From contig JVKM01000014.1 of assembly GCA_001072465.1 (NCBI GenBank), forward strand, positions 1 to 64,000: a stretch of 64,000 nt of DNA. The letters run 5' to 3'. Under the pieces are notes generated by a model. It was given only the letters and a program-made list of their open reading frames with translations. It was not told the origin of the DNA and ran no database searches. The stretch's first letter is position 1, and each line of letters begins with the position of its first letter. Made by a program: the position numbers and the translations under genes. Origin of the DNA: Xylanimonas cellulosilytica. Its GTDB lineage: Bacteria > Actinomycetota > Actinomycetes > Actinomycetales > Actinomycetaceae. Below are positions 63,033-64,000 of the stretch, one piece after another.

Positions 63033-64000
63033 GAACAAACACGTGGAGGTCTCCGCCTCGCAGTTCCTCGTCTTCACCAGTGAGGCGAACGGGGCGATCG
63101 AGGTGCGCTATGAGGACGGCACCATCTGGCTCAGCCAGAAGCTCATGGCTGAGCTGTTCGGTGTTTCTGCGCCGACCATCAATGAGCATCTCGCCAGCAT
63201 CTACGACTCCCAAGAGCTTGTGAGGGAGGCAACTGTTCGGAATTTCCGAATGGTTCGAACCGAGGGGTCGCGGCAGGTCACGCGCGGCATCGACCACTAC
63301 AACCTCGACGCCATCATCTCGGTCGGATACCGGGTGAACTCCATCCGTGCCACAAACTTCCGGCAGTGGGCAACCAAGGTGCTCAGAGACTTCACACTGC
63401 GCGGCTACGTCATCGATCGTGCGCGCATGGAACAGGGTGAGATCCTCGGAGTGGACTACTTTGAGCAGCTCCTCGAGGAGATCCGGGAGATCCGTCTCTC
63501 CGAGCGGCGCTTCTACCAGAAGGTGACCGATATTTTCACCACCGCTGTCGATTACGAGTCCTCCTCGCCGGTTGCAAAACAGTTCTTCGCCACCGTGCAG
63601 AACAAAATGCACTACGCGGTCCACGGTCACACCGCCGCCGAACTCATCAAAGAGCGTGCGGATGCGTCCCAACCGTATATGGGTCTCACCTCGTGGAAGA
63701 ACAGCCCAGACGGAAAAATTCTTCGGAGCGATGTCACCGTCGGTAAGAACTACCTCACTACCGATGAACTCAAGGATCTGGGCCGCCTGGTGGAGGCATA
63801 TCTTAATCTGGCAGAATCACGAGCACGCCGCCAGATCGCCACCACAATGGAAGACTGGGTGGAATTTCTCGACCAAGTTCTCACACTGGATGCACGCGAG
63901 ATTCTCGACAATGCAGGGACCATCAGCAAGAAGATGGCTGATGACCATGCCCTGCGGGAGTTCGCGGTGTTCCGTGAGGTTCAGGACGCCCACTACGTCT
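63025..64000 (+). CDS. RhuM-family (virulence RhuM) protein, cut by window end
   Basis: At least 325 residues, open at the right edge. It has the RhuM pattern: TIWLSQKLMAELFGVSAPTI (helix-turn-helix-like), RGIDHYNLDAIISVGYRVNS, and FRQWATKVLRDFTLRGYVID. RhuM genes commonly sit inside type I restriction operons between hsdS and hsdR, as here; their role is unknown. ATG 63025 has GAGGAGG upstream, inside hsdS. Confidence 0.9.
   Translation, partial: MSENKHVEVSASQFLVFTSEANGAIEVRYEDGTIWLSQKLMAELFGVSAPTINEHLASIYDSQELVREATVRNFRMVRTEGSRQVTRGIDHYNLDAIISVGYRVNSIRATNFRQWATKVLRDFTLRGYVIDRARMEQGEILGVDYFEQLLEEIREIRLSERRFYQKVTDIFTTAVDYESSSPVAKQFFATVQNKMHYAVHGHTAAELIKERADASQPYMGLTSWKNSPDGKILRSDVTVGKNYLTTDELKDLGRLVEAYLNLAESRARRQIATTMEDWVEFLDQVLTLDAREILDNAGTISKKMADDHALREFAVFREVQDAHYV

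Noticed and set aside
1..64000. tRNA or rRNA genes
   Set aside because: I looked through the gaps between genes and saw no tRNA cloverleaf or rRNA core sequence; a tRNA scan would be decisive.
60322..64000. Prophage
   Set aside because: The restriction genes and RhuM occur on mobile DNA, but no integrase, terminase or structural phage gene is seen.

Overview
The window is high-GC, gene-dense DNA with many 1-4 nt operon overlaps and many genes that look leaderless (a TANNNT -10 box 6-7 nt before the start codon). Gene content (DUF5926, DUF2079, DUF6541, DUF2218 with a DtxR-like box, ykoE-type thiamin uptake, secreted subtilases with GW-type wall-binding repeats, SAV_915/WXG-type genes) points to an Actinomycetota chromosome. 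A Schaalia/Actinomyces-like species is my best guess; this is inference, since no rRNA is present.

Layout. 1-6.4 kb: end of a lipoprotein gene, a DUF2079 membrane protein with a GT2 glycosyltransferase, DUF5926, an FGGY sugar kinase and a TetR regulator. 6.5-11.4 kb: an alpha/beta hydrolase divergent from TetR, a HAD phosphatase overlapping serS, a cluster of DnaA-box-like sites, and a diacylglycerol-kinase-type lipid kinase. 11.4-18.9 kb: an intergenic repeat block, pheA, a DUF6541/DedA pair and a large flippase-like protein with a pseudokinase-like middle. 19.0-29.7 kb: an exoprotein cluster with a stand-alone I9-propeptide lipoprotein, two paralogous S8 subtilases (one broken by an in-frame TAG) and a PDPQPA-repeat/GW-repeat surface protein. 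30-35.4 kb: an Abhydrolase_9 membrane hydrolase, a candidate ART-like toxin/Imm33 pair beside a duplicated gene end, a methyltransferase and cardiolipin synthase. 35.4-39.1 kb: a thiamin-type ECF transporter operon behind a TPP riboswitch, with both ATPases and EcfT fused in one chain. 39.1-47.6 kb: an amino-acid permease, DUF2218, a repeat-rich gap, SRPBCC, a DUF2249 protein with GCGCG motifs, RidA, and a lipoprotein/VTC/DUF4956 group.

47.6-53.4 kb is the most unusual part. Several families of palindromic intergenic repeats and at least three truncated genes surround a type-VII-secretion-like module: SAV_915-type protein, small WXG-like partner, 394-aa effector with a C-terminal glycine-rich hydrophobic tail, four-TM candidate immunity protein, and a 49-aa peptide that copies the effector tail. 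Just upstream lies an orphan copy of the immunity gene. It is preceded by a 20-codon scar joining the promoter and start of such a module to the last codons of the effector, as if the toxin genes had been deleted.

53.4-58.7 kb: a CUT2 sugar (AI-2/rhamnose-like) ABC transporter with an RpiB/LacAB isomerase. 59.2-64 kb: a defence-type region with a small GDGNQ-motif membrane protein, a possible Mrr-like remnant, hsdM, hsdS and the start of a RhuM-family gene. A 14-base motif, GACGAGGCCGKGGC, recurs throughout the window in and between genes, sometimes as inverted pairs that form hairpins.
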